DNA from: Sisyra terminalis
Taxonomy: Eukaryota > Arthropoda > Insecta > Neuroptera > Sisyridae
Direction of reading: 5' to 3'
DNA length: 64,000 nt
NCBI GenBank assembly: GCA_958496175.1
Contig: OY292274.1
Coordinates: 55,314,630-55,378,629 of the forward strand
The position numbers and the translations under genes are program-made. The notes beneath the pieces were generated by a model that ran no database searches, was not told the DNA's origin, and was given only the letters and a program-made list of their open reading frames with translations. Below, in pieces: positions 1-13,076 of this stretch (position 1 is its first letter; each line of letters starts with the position of its first letter).

Positions 1-1436
1 ATTATCAACATCCTATACTTCGTTATATCAACTATGGACAAAATAGATATTTACAATTACTTCAATCACCTTCTATTAATACCAACGGAGCATTGTTTCT
101 TACACCTTACTTAGAAAATGGTGATATAGCAGGAGGACAACAGGCAGCCAAAGTAGTCCAAATTAAAGCTACTAATGTCACATCATACGCAGGATTTTTC
201 ACAATAAATAAAAAATACAATTCCAATGTGCATTTTCGATATTTTGTCGCTGAAAACCATCCTGAAACTGCACCTCTGATAAGTTTAAATCAAGGTGGTC
301 CGGGATATTCCTCCGAATTATCAATTTTAGATGGTACTGGACCTTATGACGTGGCTAGTGATTTCTCATATACATTTGAAGATTGTCGATGGATGAAAAA
401 CGCTCATGTGGTATATTTTGATTATCTTTTTGGAGCTGGATTTAGTTTTTTGAATGATTCCGCTGGTTATCCTACTAGTAAGGAACAATATGGACAAGAT
501 ATGTATTCAGCACTGATGCAATTTTATGCTCTGTTTCCACACTTGTTAAAACGGGATTACTTTGCTTTTGGAAGAGCTTATGGTGCGAAATTTGTGACAG
601 TGCTAGCGAAATATATTGACATTCATAATTTACAAAATTCAAACATTCCGATACCATTAAAAGGACTTATACTAGAGTCTCCATATATAGATCCAATTTC
701 AACTTTCAATCATAGTCAACATTTTTATAAGCTGGGTAAAATTTCATTTTTTTGTTATTAATTAAATTAAAACATTTTGATTTTGTATTTATTTTTTAGG
801 ACTCATTGACAAAAAAGGAAAATCAAAGTTTGAAAATCTAGAAAATCAATGTCACAACTTGATTAATCAAAAGCAATATGAAAAAGCGACAGACGTATGT
901 TTTCAATCATAGATGATATAGCGAATCATACAACATTATTTAAACAACTTACTGGCTATAATTACATATTTGATTTGGAAAACACATCCACGAATGAAAC
1001 CTTCAACCGAAAACTAATAGATAAATGCACAAGCGAAGATAAAGAAGCTTTGCATGTTGGTAACGTTCCTTTTAATCTTGATTCCTCTCATATTTATCGT
1101 TCATATATGAAAAGCGATTACACACAATCTGTTATTCCAATTTTAAATGAAATTATCCAAAAATACCGAATTTTAATGGTCAACGGAATGCAAGATTTAA
1201 TGTTCTTCTACACCATAACATCTAAAGTCATAGACAAAATGAATTATGCTGGAAAAGAATCTTATGATAAGGCTGAAAGGAAAATTTTTATGCAAAACAA
1301 CGACATTGCAGGATATGTAAAATCTTCTCGTCAATTGACGCATGCACTTATTCGAAATGCAGGGTATAATATCGCTTCTAGACAAAGGTGTTGGTCATAC
1401 CAGTTAGTAACTGATTTTATACAAAATAAAATATGA
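1..1436 (+). pseudogene. Serine carboxypeptidase (S10, vitellogenic/CPVL-like), catalytically dead, frameshifted, 5' end outside window
   Basis: Open reading continues from base 3 to a donor at 736. The next exon starts at 800 and the last part runs 897-1436. Family landmarks are the N-terminal LFLTPYLENG, the oxyanion segment NQGGPGYSS, the acidic active-site region NGMQDLMF, and AGYVKSSRQLTHALIRNAG near the C-terminus. In S10 peptidases the nucleophile lies in GESYAG; here the segment is FGRAYGAKF, so Ser is Ala (codon 576-578). The catalytic His of GAGH is Tyr (AGYN, codon 1365-1367). The Asp is kept. Exon 800-896 reads in family frame (LIDKKGKSKF, LINQKQYEKATD), then must shift by two bases at about 895 to continue as MFSIIDDIANH; without that it stops at 910. 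Two lost catalytic residues plus a 2-nt frameshift argue for a decayed copy. A pseudoenzyme with a sequencing error at 895-896 is the alternative. Confidence 0.8.
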
Positions 1437-1775
1437 ATTCGATAACTTAGATAAACTATAGGTACCTAAGATAAAAAGAATTTAGCCAGAATAAAAACAT
1501 ATTAAAGCTTAACTAGTCATAGAAATTCTTGCCCAATTTCTGTGAAAAAAAAGCTTGAATGGACATTACGACTATTTAAGTGTTTATTAGTTATTGTATA
1601 TGAAATAAACGTTACTGTTTTCACAAATTTTCTTCTTTTTTTTCTTTGGGTTATTAATAGTCACTTGGAACATTTAAAGTCATCAGCGGCTGTTGTATTT
1701 CTAAGGATCTATTCACTTGATTCACTATGTCTATTTCTTACATTTTTTTTTTTCATTGTTATTAACAAGTTTGGT

Positions 1776-1905
1776 CTTTAGCGACTCTGGGATTAATAAA
1801 AATTCATATTTGAGAAATAAAGAAAATTTGCTCGATTCGAGGATCGAACCCAGCACCTACCAGGTTTGGAGAGGTCACCTAGACTACTCGGCCACCAGGA
1901 GGTTT
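1776..1905 (-). repeat. tRNA-derived SINE, copy 1
   Basis: Read on the minus strand it has a tRNA-like head: an A-box-like TGGCCGAGTAGTC near 1895, then a B-box-like GGTTCGATCC near 1848. A body follows, ending in a segment that reads CAGAGTCGCTAAAG. The same layout recurs at 20096-20211 (same orientation) and 56184-56312 (opposite orientation). Internal Pol III boxes plus a shared non-tRNA tail define a SINE family; this is the best-preserved promoter of the copies here. Confidence 0.7.
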
Positions 1906-3128
1906 TTCCTACACTTTTCCTGTATTATTCACATTCTTTCAACTCAATTTAGCGCATTCACGGTTCACAATCACATATTTCCAAATTACTTCGTGATGAA
2001 TTCATGGGCCGGAAAAATGGTCAAGGTGGGCCTCTTGCAGCCCGCCGGCCACGGATTGGCCACTCCTGGTTTATTCTTTAGTTTCCTGGCACTCCAGCAA
2101 TAGATGCTTGTTTTCACAAACTATTTTCGCCAATTTTCGATTCTTCAAACGATTTTCACTTGACACTAATTTAAAATAAGTGATTTCATAAATGGAAAAC
2201 AGTATCTACTAAAATCGGCAATCCGTTATACATTGTTTCCCATTTTATCCATTAAATTTACCATGTATCTTATTTTGGTATTGAAAAATTGATAAAGCCA
2301 AATTATAATTGTGTTAAAATTTTTATTACGTAAAAAATTCATAATTAATAATTTCTAGCTTAAATTGATTACATGCAAACATTTTTAAACAAAAACAAAG
2401 AAAAACATCCAACGTCAGTAATAACTACTGACAAAAATATTACATCATATATTCAGAACAATATAAAAAACTTCTTATGATTTATGTTACCAAACTAAAA
2501 ACGGAAAAAATATGGTTTTCGTTCTCAAGAGTCTAAGAGTACAAGCAGGGTGAATCAATCCCGGAAAGATACTTAAGTGATAATTTATAATTATGTAGGT
2601 ATTAATAAAATTCTAAGATCCTAGAAGGTTCAAATCTATCCATAAGATTTGGTGGAAAAAAAATTTTTTAACCCTGAAATAATGCTAATATTGATCTGAA
2701 AATATTTTTTTTTCGTTTTTCATATTTTCTTCATAATACTTGAATTTTTTCAGATTTTTTGAAAGTATACTACACAGCGAAAAAAATAAAAAAGTAAACC
2801 ATTTCCACGCTTAATATCCCAAAGCTTTTCGTTAACATGCAAATACCAATTGCACTGGTACGTAGTATATGCTATGACATTGAAGCATGGGAGGGGCTTT
2901 GATAAATTTTCAAAATTTCAACAATTAAAACAAATGAACATCTTGAATTCTCGCAATCCTATTGGCTAATAGACATGTGCATTGACGTGTGTATACGGTT
3001 ATCAGATATAAGTGCATTGCTTCAATTATTCATACTTAATTTGTTCTTAATTAATTAATTAATCTCATTTGATTAAAAGCCGAAAAGTGTTCCGAGTGAT
3101 AATTCAAATAGTGCTTCAATTAATCAAG
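1906..3128. other. Intergenic, no gene recognised
   Basis: AT-rich spacer. A short GC-rich patch at about 2005-2070 (GGCCGG, CCCGCCGGCC) sits beside the SINE and may be part of a larger degraded repeat. I found no spliceable coding exons. A TATA-like GATATAAG occurs near 3005, ahead of a possible first exon at 3129. Confidence 0.5.
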
Positions 3129-3148
3129 ATGGCAATTCTCTTATTCAA
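3129..3148 (+). CDS. Possible orphan first coding exon (MAILLF...)
   Basis: An ATG in AAG-ATG-GCA context is followed by hydrophobic codons (M A I L L F) and then a strong donor, GTAAGTAAAA, at 3149. This is how many secreted-protein genes begin, with a split signal peptide. I found no matching downstream exon before the oppositely oriented synaptotagmin gene, so this may be chance, a truncated carboxypeptidase paralogue, or the start of a gene with distant exons. Confidence 0.15.
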
Positions 3149-5694
3149 GTAAGTAAAATATCATTTAATTTGGAAAATCAGAGATCTTAGTACTAACAGT
3201 AATGATTTCGATTCATTGATACTTTGAAATAAAAAAAAATGTTAATTTCATAATGTTTTTGAAACATTGAATTACTAATAATTGAATATTATTCCTAATT
3301 AATAGATTCTATTTGAGATAAAGCTCTGCAAATTTAAGGGTCTTAGTATTTTATTATTACCTACATACTACAAATTATCATAAAATTATCTTTCCGGAGC
3401 CGATTTCCTCTGTTTATACCTCTAGGTCCTTAATTATTTTCATTAAATCAGCAGTATTTAATTTTTTCAAAGTGAAAATTGACAATGTGAAATGCACAGT
3501 ATGAAACTTAAATATTATATTTTTTATAGTAAGAAAGCGTAATGAAAAATAAAATCTATATCCAAAATGAAAAATAAAAGTGCTAAATTTACAATATTTG
3601 GATTCTTTTGTATTTATTTTCAACATCGTGTACTTCACATTCCATGTTATGAGTAAATTTATAAATAAATAATTTTTCTTTACTTGCGCACTTTATATCC
3701 TTTACAATTATCATATTTTTATTTTTAATACTGTGCTTTCATATTCTTTGATTCCACATTAAAATTAGAACAGTTGACAAAATTTGAACAAAAACTAAAT
3801 AATTTCAGCTATGTATGAATGTTTGCATAACTATGTAGTAGGCACTAACATGAGTTATGTGCATACGTATTCTATAATGAGTTGAGAGCTTTTCAATTTA
3901 AAAATGATTCATTAATTTTTGATATACAGAAAATAATGCCAAGATAATTTTTAATGATTTTTGGACAATCAATAATAAATTGTATAAATTTTCTAAAATT
4001 TGTCAACATGTCTTTTAAAACTGCATTTTATAATTTGCCTAAAGTCATTGTTGATGCTTTTTTATTTTATTTTTTTTAAAGAAATACATATAAATGCTAA
4101 AATTTTCAACTAAAACTTAACAATTACTTAATAAATTAGTAAATTATAGTAAAAATTAAAAATAAATTATATTTAAAATTCTACATTTAACTAGTAGGTA
4201 ATTACTACAATTATATAAAAGTCAAATCAAAACATTCTACATTTACCCAATTCTATGAGGTAAACGATATTTATATGTATTAAAATTTATCGTCGATACA
4301 ATATTATACGTCTAATTGTATGGTTAACACTAGAAACTTCTAAATTTGAATCGTTTTAATTGTTTTTCTTTTATCAAAGTATTAAATCCCGGTTTTCAAT
4401 GAATTTATAATGAAAGTTTTTTAAATTTTCTATTTATTTATGTTTGTCTTTTTTTAATTATTACTTTAATAATATTAATCAAAGTGCATGAAATTTAAAA
4501 TCAGTTAACCATAAAATATTGAACATTGTTGAATATTTATCTGTTTCATTTCTCAATTGTAGCTTAATCTTAAAAAACTTATTAATTATTTTGTGCTTAG
4601 TACAATTTAGCGACGCTTTGACAAAACTTTTTTTTTCCATTTAGAATTGAATGTTTCCTTGATTAATTTTCACCAAATTCTCACGATTAATATTTGAACT
4701 TAATATTAAACTCAATTTACGAAAAAATCGAATTGAAGAGAAAAATTTAGAATTTAATTTGGGTGCATTATTTAAATTATTTTCAAACTTGTTTTATGTC
4801 TATAATTTAATTAATTTTGACTTAATTATAATTTAAAATTTATTTGAGTAAGTTAATTTTGTTGCAAAATTCAAACTGAACACAGAATTACAAGGACAAA
4901 GTAACACATTTACCTGCTCTCTTCTTAATTTAACAATTACTTTCTGGTTTGTTCGTCAAAATTGTTTAATCATTTTTAACCATTAACATTTATTTAATTA
5001 ATCATTGTAAAAAACATGTCATGAATCGTTTATAAAGTTATTCCATCAAAAATACAATTGTGTAATTGATGCTACGCTATAGTTAAATCTTATATTTGAA
5101 ATTATGGTGAATAAAATGACAAAACTTCTGGCCTTATTATTTAATTGTTACGTTTTTCTCATCATTATAGACGATTGCTTATACCATTAACTTGGATTAA
5201 AAAAGTGAGATTTTTGATGATTTATTTTTTTTTTGTAAAATCATTTTGGTCAGTATAGTAAACTTTAAAATTTAACGCCATCGCAATGTTAAAATTGAAC
5301 TGATACCCATTTCTGCGTATTTTTACATGGCAAAACATATTCTTGTTGAAGTACACTTATCACAAAAAGTGAATGAATTGTTAATCTTAGCTGTTGTGAT
5401 TATTAAAAGTGTAAAACACACAACATTCAGCCAAAAACCGTTAAGGCGAACATATTTATAAATGTTTAAACATTGATTGCAAACAATTGCAAAGTTTCCT
5501 CCTATTTAAATGCATAGGATGGAATATATAAAATCGACAACTGCAAAGAATTTTCAAGAATGAGACAATTTTTGAACAGCAAACATTCTGTTCAAATTGC
5601 ATGCCATTTCCAATTATAACGACGTGAAACAATATGTCGATATATATTTTACAATTTTTCAAATTTCAAACCCACAAAGATGTTACATTTACGA
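3149..5694. other. Very AT-rich spacer downstream of SYT14
   Basis: It contains homopolymer A/T runs and no coding exon that I can support on either strand. It includes the 3' flank of the minus-strand synaptotagmin; the stop codon is at 5695-5697. Confidence 0.5.
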
Positions 5695-8600
5695 TTACGA
5701 GTCAACTAGAACATGCCAACGACACAATTGTTGGGCATGCAAATCTTTCATGTCCATCCAATGTGCTAATTGCTCAGATCCGCTCGAATTCAATCCCAAG
5801 CTAAACCAACCAATCATTTCCTTCCTCTTAGTCATCCCTTTTCTGTTGTAAACAGAAACCATTAAAGTTACATCTCCTAATTGAAATAGAGCTACCTAAA
5901 ATTTAAAAACCAAAAATTATTATTTCTGTATATAAGATAAATTGTCCCGTAAATTACTTGAAATATAAACGTCTCCTTAAACAATGGATTTGGTTGTCCC
6001 CTTCGAACTGAAGTTTTACTTCTAGCCATTTCCTGGCCATTACTGCTCACCAAACATAGTTTCACGTATGTATCTGGAGCTCGATTCATAGCCAAATTCC
6101 TGCAATTTATTGTCAATAATTAAAATTTAAAATGGGAACCTTTTACAATAACTTACCTGAAATGGGAGCCTTTCACAATTTCCACACTTAGTCGCCCGGT
6201 CGTTGCATTATATGCAAGACCTAGCAAAAGCTCAGGGACTCCGCCGTGTTGCATGGACTGTGCTGATCCAGTAGAATCTGATCTTGCAAGACTTCGTAAA
6301 TCCCCGCGAGAACCAATCACAGCCGTATTAAAGGAGGTATGGTGAATGGATGCTCGAGGATGTAGCACTAACCATAAAGTAGTTTCCAATTCAAGGTCAA
6401 GGCTGGAAAAGCTCACTACACACTCTCCAATTAGGCGTTCACGTCGCATTCTTTCACATCCATACACACGCAGTCTTAATCCCATGGAATTAACATCCTC
6501 TGCAAAAATCAATGAAAATTTATATTTACGGATTTATATTGCATCATTTGGTCCCAAAACATAAACAAGAGTAAATAACTATGATAGACTATAGCTTATG
6601 AGCCACATGTGGCTCTTCAAAAGCTTAATTGTTGCTCAGCCTATAAATGAAAAGTATAACTTTTATGAACTTTAATTTTTCTAAATCAAGTAAACAAATA
6701 AGCAAGCTATGGTCATTTAAAATGAATTGTCTGAGCTTTTGGAATTTTTGAGTTTCAATATTATTTATATCGGTTCCACAAGGGATAATGATCATTTCCG
6801 AGAACGACAACTAAAGAGTTAGAGAAAAAGAAGTTATAAGATCTTTGACTAAGAACTTTGACTACCATGTTATTTGAATTTGCATCGAATTTGTGCAATG
6901 TATCACATTGCATTTTCGGGACAGAGCTTACTCCTAAATTTATGAAGTTTATTCTTTTTATTATGTTAGATCATGGGTCGGCAACCTGCGGCCCGCAAGA
7001 TTCTCGCCGCAACACACATGACGGACACATAGTGTTTTATTTTTAAAACTAAAATATTTGTACATAAATATTTAGGTATACCTACTGCAAGTGCGGCCCG
7101 TACTGATCCCCATGAAAAATATTTGGCCCTTTTACAACAAAAGGTCGCCGACCCATGTGCTAGATTATCCAGGATGAGGTTAGTTGAGCCTCAATACTGC
7201 AGCCTCAGGGCTTATTGTGCTTCCTGTGTCCCTACTTCACCTAGTTAAGATCAAGCAACTGGGTAAATTTCAGCACTCGCCGCACTAGGTGTTTTCCAAT
7301 AATTTCAATTCCAGAGCTTATTATTCCCAGTTCCTCATTTCTCCATTCATTCAGAGCACCACATTCCCATATAACGTGAGAAATGGTTTCATCCTCTGCC
7401 TGACAAAACCTGCATTTTGGGTCATTCACATATAATTCTATTGTGGGCAGGTGCTTTTTTAATCCACAGTGACCGGTTTTTAGGCCTGTTACCACTCTAA
7501 TATGTTTTCTTGTAAGAACAAGTATTTCAATAGTGAGTTTTGTGATGGTTTTCCCGTCATCCTTTTACTGTGCTTTTGTCCAATAATATTCTTCCATTTT
7601 ATGCAGTGGTTTTTGTAAACCCATTCCTTGATTCCTTTTCACTGCCGATCTTATAACTCCAAGTACAGGTTGTGGGCCTATGAAGAGTGATTGGGATACT
7701 TTTCGGACAAGGGCGTCCGCCTTTTCATTACCTATGATACCCATGTGCTCTGGCACCTATCCTGAGTTTACCTTGTTTTTGGTTTTAGAGGGTTTCCTTA
7801 CATTTCCAGGTCAGTTTAGAGCTGATCTGTGGTTTTTTCCAGTGCGCTTAATACACTCTGGCTATCGGTGAATATTTGGATCATGCTCTTTTTTAGATTC
7901 CTCCTCAGATATTTCCGTGCACAGGCTTTTACTCAATTTGTCTCCGCTTGATATATGGTGGCATTCCCCAACGATATGGATAATTTTATATCCTAGGTTC
8001 CCCCCATAAATACCAGCACCTAAGCCATTTTCTACCCCAGAGTCATTTGTTTATAAGACAATGCCATGTGGCAAAATTTATCTTTCATTTTACATATACT
8101 AATACTATTTCTCATATATGTAATAACTAACTTTTCATTAAATTTATCATAAGAAGATTTTTCTTGTACGAAATTTTTAATTTAACTATAAAATGTTCTT
8201 TAAAATTTTTGTGGAACAGACCTAATCATCTTCCAATTTTGATTAGTTTTCATTGTCGCATTTATTCAACTATGTTTTCTTGGTATCGATATTGTTTTAA
8301 CTTATTATTGAATTACGGTCCTAGTTTATAGTCATAAAATTCAGTATTTGGACTACTGCAAAAAGGCAAAGCACTGTTTTGTGGGACAATAACTTCCTTA
8401 TCTTTATGAAAATAATTATGAAAACTAGAAGTTTTCATTTTTTCGCTTAATATTTGTCACTGGATTAAATCAATTATATATTCTTAAATAAAAAAAAATT
8501 GTATATGTTCAATTGTCTATTTTCAGCATTAAAGTTGATATTAGAACTGATGATATACTCTAAAGTAATTGTTGTAGAAAATAGGAAAATATTTCTTGTT

Positions 8601-10407
8601 AAATAATTTATCCTCTATATTATAAAAATCAGGACAAAGAGGTTCTTTGCAGTAAATTTGTTTGCTCCACAAATCTAAGCATGACAGATAGCCTATCTAA
8701 TGGCAAGGGGTTACTTTTGTATTACGACATACATAATAATAAAGCATTGTGGTCTTTATCTTTGTATCTATAACTTAATTCTAAAACTTTTTTAAAAGAG
8801 CTTTTAATATAATTGAAGAAAAAATCTTACCTGGATTTATACGATGAAGTAAAAAACTTTCCATAAATTGGGGATTATCACCAGATCTTATTTTGGTTTT
8901 ATGCTTCTGTTTTTTGCTTGGAAGTAACAATAAGCGCACCTGAAAATAGAAATAAAAAATAGTCCTCAAATAATAAAACCTAAAAAAAATATGGCTTCGA
9001 ATAAAAATTTATTTAAAAGTAACATATGTTAAGCTTTCTTTTCTATTTTTGCTGAATTTCTTTATTTTTTATTGGGTACAATGGTGTTATTGTTATGTAT
9101 TAAAATAGCATTAAAAGATAATGGTTTGAAAGATATTTTCTTTAAATTTAGAGAAAAACTTTTTCTTACCTGGGTGTGTGTAGGCTGGCCTCGATCTCTG
9201 CTGGGAATATCACGAGCTTGAAGAACATGTACCGTCATTTTTCTCATTGGTGCATCATATAACAATGCTACTTCTAAGCTCCCACATTTACTTATAAGCT
9301 CATTATTTTCACCATTAATGCCCTCCACTTCTCCCGTTCCTCCATTAGTACTTGTGCATGTTGACTGTACATCTGTATCGTAACAAGATTCTTGTCCCAG
9401 CACCACAATACACTACGAAAAACAAATTATAGCTGAGCAATTAAAAAGTATACATGCGCTTAAATTAACTTACATCTTGATTATAATTGGTGTTTATTTC
9501 AGCACTTTCTACACTGCTTTCCGTGCCGAGCTTTCGATATTTTCCTCCCGATCGTTTATCGTTGCCGAAATTATCAATTTTGGTTTCTCGAATATCTTGT
9601 GCAATGGCTCTAAAATATTTATCGTTTCAAAGAAAATTCTTATAAGAAATATTATTTATTCAAATACCTATGTCCTGCCATTTGTGCATGATGAATATGA
9701 GTTTCCGGGGGATGTCCAACTATTCCAATAGAACTGTTTGTAGAAGAACAGCATGAGCTATTACTGCTTACTCCAACTCTTCCTTTCTCTACCAATGATA
9801 TTAAGTCCTGCGGAACTGATGGGCTCACGAGAGAATCTAGAAAAAAGTAATTTTTATTTCTCAATATATAAAGAAAAATGCGTATTAATTTACGATGAGT
9901 TGGTGGAGGTGAAACTGTTATTGGTCGATGAGTGGATGAGGAAATTAGTGCAGCTCCACTAGGTGATCTTTGAACATGAGTAGTTAAACTTGGTTCTCCC
10001 GAGGGTCCTGGATAAGCAAATCTGCTTTGAAAACTGGCTGATTGTTGTAAACGACGAATAACGTCTAACTCTGAATCACTGCTCGACTCCGGCGAGTCTA
10101 TAGGATAAATTTTACCTAAAAGATATTTATGGTTATTGGAAAGACATAAAATTTATTTCCATAATATATTTTATACCGAAGATACTTTGTCGTGTAGAAC
10201 CTTGATGGAAGTGATGGTTAGTTGAAATTGATGACGATGATGCTGTAGTTATGGCTCCCGGAAGAGAAGATAGACTTTCATCGCAACAGGAAAATGCTCC
10301 TGTCGCCGCCCCAAAACACCATTTTTTATTCAAATACAAAAAGAATACTAGTAATAAAACAACGAATCCCGTAATTGCTCCCAAAAATGCTGTTGTCTCG
10401 GTGCCAA
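5695..10407 (-). CDS. Syt14: Synaptotagmin 14/16 (C2A-C2B), coding exons 2-10
   Basis: Exons in transcript order are 10407-10177, 10115-9894, 9836-9668, 9609-9474, 9412-9170, 8939-8831, 6499-6157, 6099-5958 and 5895-5695. With exon 1 (27331-27301) they give 1827 nt with matching phases, or 608 residues. Exon 2 encodes one membrane helix, GAITGFVVLLLVFFLYLNKK followed by WCFG, placed as in vertebrate SYT14. A Ser-rich linker follows (IDSPESSSDSELDVIRRL), then C2A (LEVALLYDAPMRKMTVHVLQ, VRLLLLPSKKQKHKTKI, LRLRVYGCERMRRERLIGE) and C2B (LLLGLAYNATTGRLSVEIVK, NLAMNRAPDTYVKLCLV, VALFQLGDVTLMVSVYNRK, CRWHVLVDS at the end). SYT14/16 C2 domains lack the full set of Ca2+-binding Asp residues, and this copy also lacks the classic Asp-rich loops. 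By family it is a Ca2+-independent membrane-trafficking protein. The intron 6500-8830 holds transposon debris. Confidence 0.93.
6972..7157. mobile_element. Short hAT-like MITE in a SYT14 intron
   Basis: The ends are inverted repeats: CATGGGTCGGCAACC on the left and GGTCGCCGACCCATG on the right, about 185 bp in total. Just inside them are CTGCGGCCCGC and its counterpart GTGCGGCCCGT. No coding capacity. GGGTCGGCAACC-type ends are typical of non-autonomous hAT elements. I could not fix a clean 8-bp target duplication. Confidence 0.6.
7230..8045 (-). mobile_element. LINE relic: RNase H and terminal zinc-knuckle region
   Basis: Minus-strand fragments read like the 3' end of an RNase H-bearing non-LTR retrotransposon. 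VPEHMGIIGNEKADALVRK (about 7690-7756) is the RNase H C-terminal motif. GLKKHLPTIELYVNDPKCRF, CQAEDETISHVIWECGAL (7300-7490) gives the CxxC...H....C knuckle that follows it. An upstream part (GAGIYGGNLGYK, near 8000) resembles the RNase H start. Frames are broken, so the element is dead. It lies in sense orientation within a SYT14 intron. Confidence 0.75.
8046..8830. other. SYT14 intron remainder, no feature recognised
   Basis: AT-rich sequence between the LINE relic and the exon at 8831-8939. I saw no exon or repeat with clear ends. Confidence 0.5.
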
Positions 10408-12640
10408 CTATAAAAAAAATACATTTATGTTTAATTGTATTACGAATATTAATTCTTCAAATCATATCATAATCTTATACTAATAACTAATGAAATTTAA
10501 TAATAATCATGTGGTAACTACTTTAGAGTTGATAGATATTAGTTATTAGTACACTATGTAACATTTTTCCCCCTAATCACCGATGATTGTTAAAGTGACC
10601 TATTCCATGATTCAAACTGTTCTAAATAAGATGAACTACGAAAAAATAATTGCCAAAAACAAAATATTATGATTTTTTCTATAAGCAAGACTGGTTTTAA
10701 AAGTTTTAATAAAAATAACATACATACTTTAAATGACTCATAACTAATAGTAAAAACATTAATTTTTTATAAAAAGTTTTGTAAAATAAATTGATTTTTT
10801 TTCCTATCAATTTTATAATTTCAAAAGGAGTAACTAATATAAATTTCTTTAAAGTAACTTTATACCTAATTGAAAAAAAATGTTATTATTATTTCGAACT
10901 ACTATTCTGATATTTTATTGGTATTCTATGCAGTATTTACCAGCTTATAGCCGGTGGATGTAAACCAATAGTGCATAAAATTGTTGCTTGTTAAACATTA
11001 AATAGATTTCATTACATTTTTAATACAATTTTTGGTAAAATAATAACAAAGTTTTAATACTTCTCTATAATAGCAAAAATTTAATCAATTATCAGCAAAA
11101 ACCATTGAAAATTTCTAACACAAATTCCCTTTTCAACAATATCTACCATAACCGACATAGAATAATTCGTATTTCTTATATTTGATTGTTATAAATATTT
11201 TTTCGAATGAAGGATTTATATTTTAATTCATACAAAGAAACTAATTTTAGATAATTTTAAAACGCATGACATAGGTCACCATATTCCTACGTTCTACATA
11301 TCATAAATTTATTAAATAGTTACTGCTGCTTACTAAACAGCTTAAAATTGTTTAAGGAACAATTAAACCACGAGGAATTACAAACGTTTAATGTATTTTT
11401 AACACGAAACATTCGAGGTAAATAAAAAAAAAAACTTTTTCTTGAACATTATATAATTCAGTTTATCTAGTATCCATCAAAATAACTATTTAAATAAAAA
11501 ATTGCATCTTATTGTGCCATTAAAAGAAACAATGTAAATGACATTTTTCTGCATTTTATATTACAAATTATCTAGCTATTTAAAATTTAAATTACAAATG
11601 GAATCTATGAATATAATTAATTTTATAACTTGTTCTCATTTTCTTCCATACTAAAGTATATTTTTAATAAGGGTTTAGCTGGATCTGTATGGCGAGTTGA
11701 CCCCCAAATATCGACTTGATGTACAAATAAATTTTTTGTACCTTGAGATATTGGCAAAAATGTCCACTCCCATGGGCCAATTTTGTGGTTTAATCAATAC
11801 AAATCACTTAATCGATTATGTTTTCATTCTAGATTAACTAAATTCAAATAGCATTGATATAATTTTGCAAAATCTTTTACATGTTTGTTGATTTTAAATT
11901 ACTGAATGCTGATGTCTGTAAGGTAGAAGAAAGAGCGACAGAAAAAATATAAGCACGATTATTGGAATGTGTTCTTTTTGCACCCTCGATATATTTTCAT
12001 ATTTTATTTCTTTGTGGAACAAGAGTTTGTACTTAAGAACAAAATATTATAGATATTGATATACTTGTTCTTGAATGAAAACATTAACAAAAAATAGATT
12101 TAGAACCATTATAGAAGTTTTATCTTTAAGTGTTCTGCAATATATTATATTTACTCTGTTATGTACAAAACCTGTTCAATTCCGGAATGGTCTATGAATG
12201 CAGACTACTAATTTTTAGTTGGAGAAGCTTAGGTGCCAAATATGTGAGTACTAGAGAATGGTATGTTTCACCGGTTACAATATATCATTCATGAATTTGG
12301 AACTCGCTAAAGAGGTGACTGCCACCTCATCAATATATATAAATATTACCTATAATTGCATGTGCATACTATGAACTTTATCGCGTCTATAACTGGTTTT
12401 CTGTACCTCAGAACGACATATTTCAATTTGTCTTTGCAAACCGATCTACTTCTTTAGTTTCTCTAAAGCCCATACGTCTTGATATTTCCCTTACTGTATT
12501 AGAGTCTTATTTCAAATTTCCATTTGAAAGATGAACTGTTTACAAATCTAAAACCGATTTGGAGGTGAGCCAATGTAACACATAATGGATTATATTGCAA
12601 AACAAAGTGATAAAAGCCATATAATCTTATCTCTCAAAAT
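10408..12640. other. SYT14 intron 1, proximal part, no gene seen
   Basis: Low-complexity AT-rich intron. No splice-compatible exons of SYT14 and no transposon protein fragments were recognised here. Confidence 0.5.
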
Positions 12641-12886
12641 TCATTGAATTTCATCATTTGTTTCGAAATTTAAGTATTGATGATTTTCGTCAAAAAGGAG
12701 TTTTGTAAAATTTGAAGTTGTTGAAGTAGGTTTCTTGGGTGTATGTTCCTTATATCTTGTTCCGAAAGATCTACCAGTTTGGCCATTGCAGAATTTTTCA
12801 CAGGAACCACATTTGATTTTATATATTCCGGTTTTATTTTTCATTGTAATTTGGTTGTTCTCCAATGGTTTTAGAATTTTCATCAT
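12641..12886 (-). mobile_element. Penelope-like retroelement fragment (GIY-YIG endonuclease end)
   Basis: A minus-strand 81-codon open segment contains GIYKIKCGSCEKFCNGQTGR followed by SFGTRYKEHT. This matches the C-terminal GIY-YIG endonuclease of Penelope-like elements (GIYKI-x-C-x2-C then YIGQTGR-x-F-x2-R-x2-EH), with the second motif altered to CNGQTGR. No reverse-transcriptase part is adjacent. It ends next to the palindrome at about 13.08 kb. Confidence 0.7.
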
Positions 12887-13076
12887 GTTGTTGTTTGTTG
12901 AAAATTCGATATTGATGTTATTTTTCTTAAGGAAGTTGGTGATTGTAAAACTAAATATATTATTGAAGATTTTATATATTTTTTATTTTCTTTTGATGGA
13001 GTTGGAAGAATGGATTTTTTAGTAAATTTCGATATTATTTTGTCTACGATTGAGCTGTTTTATCTATTAGTAATGG

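Noticed and set aside
895..912. An 18-nt GT...AG segment that might be removed to repair the carboxypeptidase frame
   Set aside because: Too short for a spliceosomal intron, and its removal leads to an immediate stop.
5597..5851. Plus-strand 84-codon frame that looks like a small Cys-rich protein with a hydrophobic (GPI-like) C-terminus
   Set aside because: The minus strand of 5695-5895 encodes the highly conserved end of the SYT14 C2B domain with correct splice phase, so the plus frame is a shadow.
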